A DNA stretch of 64,000 bases from Xenophilus aerolatus (GTDB lineage: Bacteria > Pseudomonadota > Gammaproteobacteria > Burkholderiales > Burkholderiaceae_C), in contig JASCNX010000001.1 of NCBI GenBank assembly GCA_029968055.1, positions 124,001 through 188,000 on the forward strand, read 5' to 3'. The notes under the pieces were generated by a model that was given only the letters and a program-made list of their open reading frames with translations, was not told where the DNA came from and did not search any database. A program made the translations under genes and the position numbers. Each line of letters starts with the position of its first letter. Position 1 is the first letter of the stretch. Below are positions 63,537-64,000 of this stretch, piece by piece.

Positions 63537-64000
63537 TCACATGCCGACGTAGTTGGGACCGCCGCCGCCTTCGGGCGTGACCCACACGATGTTCTGCGTC
63601 GGGTCCTTGATGTCGCAGGTCTTGCAGTGCACGCAGTTCTGAGCATTGATCTGAAGGCGCTCCTTGCCGGCATTGGCCTCGTCGGGCACGAACTCGTACA
63701 CGCCCGCGGGGCAGTAGCGCGACTCGGGCCCGGCGTACTCTGGCAGGTTGATGCGCGTGGGCACCGTCGGGTCCTTGAGCGTCAGGTGCGCCGGCTGGTT
63801 CTCTTCGTGGTTGGTGTTGCTGATGAACACCGAGCCCAGGCGGTCGAAGGTGAGCTTGCCGTCGGGCTTGGGGTAGTCGATCTTCTTGTACTGCGCGGCC
63901 GGCTTCAGGCGCGCGTAGTCGGGCTCCTTGCGGTGGATGGTCCACGGGATGTGGCCGCGCAGCAGGAACTGCTCGATGCCGTTCATCACGGTGGCCGTGT
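63537..64000 (-). CDS. Electron transfer flavoprotein-ubiquinone oxidoreductase, C-terminal part
   Basis: This is the last 154 residues of ETF-QO; the rest lies beyond the right edge. The iron-sulfur domain is clear: CPAGVYEF, then [21 protein letters not shown] with the three remaining 4Fe-4S cysteines, ending [10 protein letters not shown] as is normal for the family. The enzyme accepts electrons from ETF, reduced by acyl-CoA dehydrogenases such as the one at 40275, and hands them to ubiquinone. The stop is at 63537. Confidence 0.95.
   Translation of the reverse strand, partial: TATVMNGIEQFLLRGHIPWTIHRKEPDYARLKPAAQYKKIDYPKPDGKLTFDRLGSVFISNTNHEENQPAHLTLKDPTVPTRINLPEYAGPESRYCPAGVYEFVPDEANAGKERLQINAQNCVHCKTCDIKDPTQNIVWVTPEGGGGPNYVGM

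Overview
The window reads as a chromosomal segment of a high-GC betaproteobacterium of the Comamonadaceae type, with Variovorax-like organisms the best guess. The reasons are the very high GC at third codon positions, a Bug-type solute receptor, a tandem glycine riboswitch ahead of gcvT, many LysR, AraC, GntR and SDR genes, and dispersed hairpin repeats of a kind I associate with this family. No tRNA, rRNA, CRISPR array, transposase or phage gene is visible. I count 61 protein genes, two of them cut by the window ends. Almost no gap exceeds 300 bases.

Layout, left to right. 1-13650: a two-component system (cut at the left edge), a DsbA/FrnE-type oxidoreductase, an OpgC-like membrane acyltransferase, a small basic protein, an Lrp regulator divergent from an acetolactate synthase large subunit, an unknown lipoprotein, a nitronate monooxygenase, an esterase overlapping a diguanylate cyclase, a DUF3014 protein, an AraC regulator and a small UBP-type zinc-finger protein. 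13785-19908: a tight five-gene operon (isochorismatase-like hydrolase, XapX, Tat-exported amidohydrolase, DoxX, MFS) divergent from a LysR gene. 19921-24794: a terminal oxidase locus with a diheme cytochrome c, a monoheme lipoprotein, subunit II with a fused cytochrome c, and a fused subunit I-III whose proton-pathway residues look altered. 24823-35095: a ten-gene operon with a complete LIV-type ABC importer, three SDR dehydrogenases, a 3-ketosteroid-dehydrogenase-like flavoprotein and a GST, divergent from a GntR/FCD regulator. 35092-39052: a three-subunit membrane dehydrogenase (Tat-exported small subunit, GMC flavoprotein, triheme cytochrome c). 39238-44235: a Bug receptor, acyl-CoA dehydrogenase, acyl-CoA ligase and LysR regulator.

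44406-53024 holds singletons (six-hairpin glycosidase, TerC, AraC, metallo-beta-lactamase-fold protein, PfpI, alpha/beta hydrolase). Among them is a small redox module of FrnE, NAD(P)-binding protein and azoreductase, divergent from an HxlR regulator. 53050-58013 is the glycine cleavage operon gcvT-gcvH-gcvP behind a tandem glycine riboswitch, with a long hairpin between gcvH and gcvP. 58048-62044 is a TRAP transporter with a denD-like dehydrogenase, divergent from an ACS-family MFS permease. The window ends inside an ETF-ubiquinone oxidoreductase gene.

The overall picture is a metabolically versatile soil or plant-associated aerobe. Several loci pair an importer with dehydrogenases and a dedicated regulator, so each looks like a self-contained catabolic unit. 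Electrons enter through the periplasmic dehydrogenase, ETF-QO and cytochromes c and leave through the terminal oxidase. The least explained parts are the isochorismatase/XapX/amidohydrolase/DoxX operon, the GntR-controlled LIV/KstD-like operon, and the oxidase with altered proton pathways.
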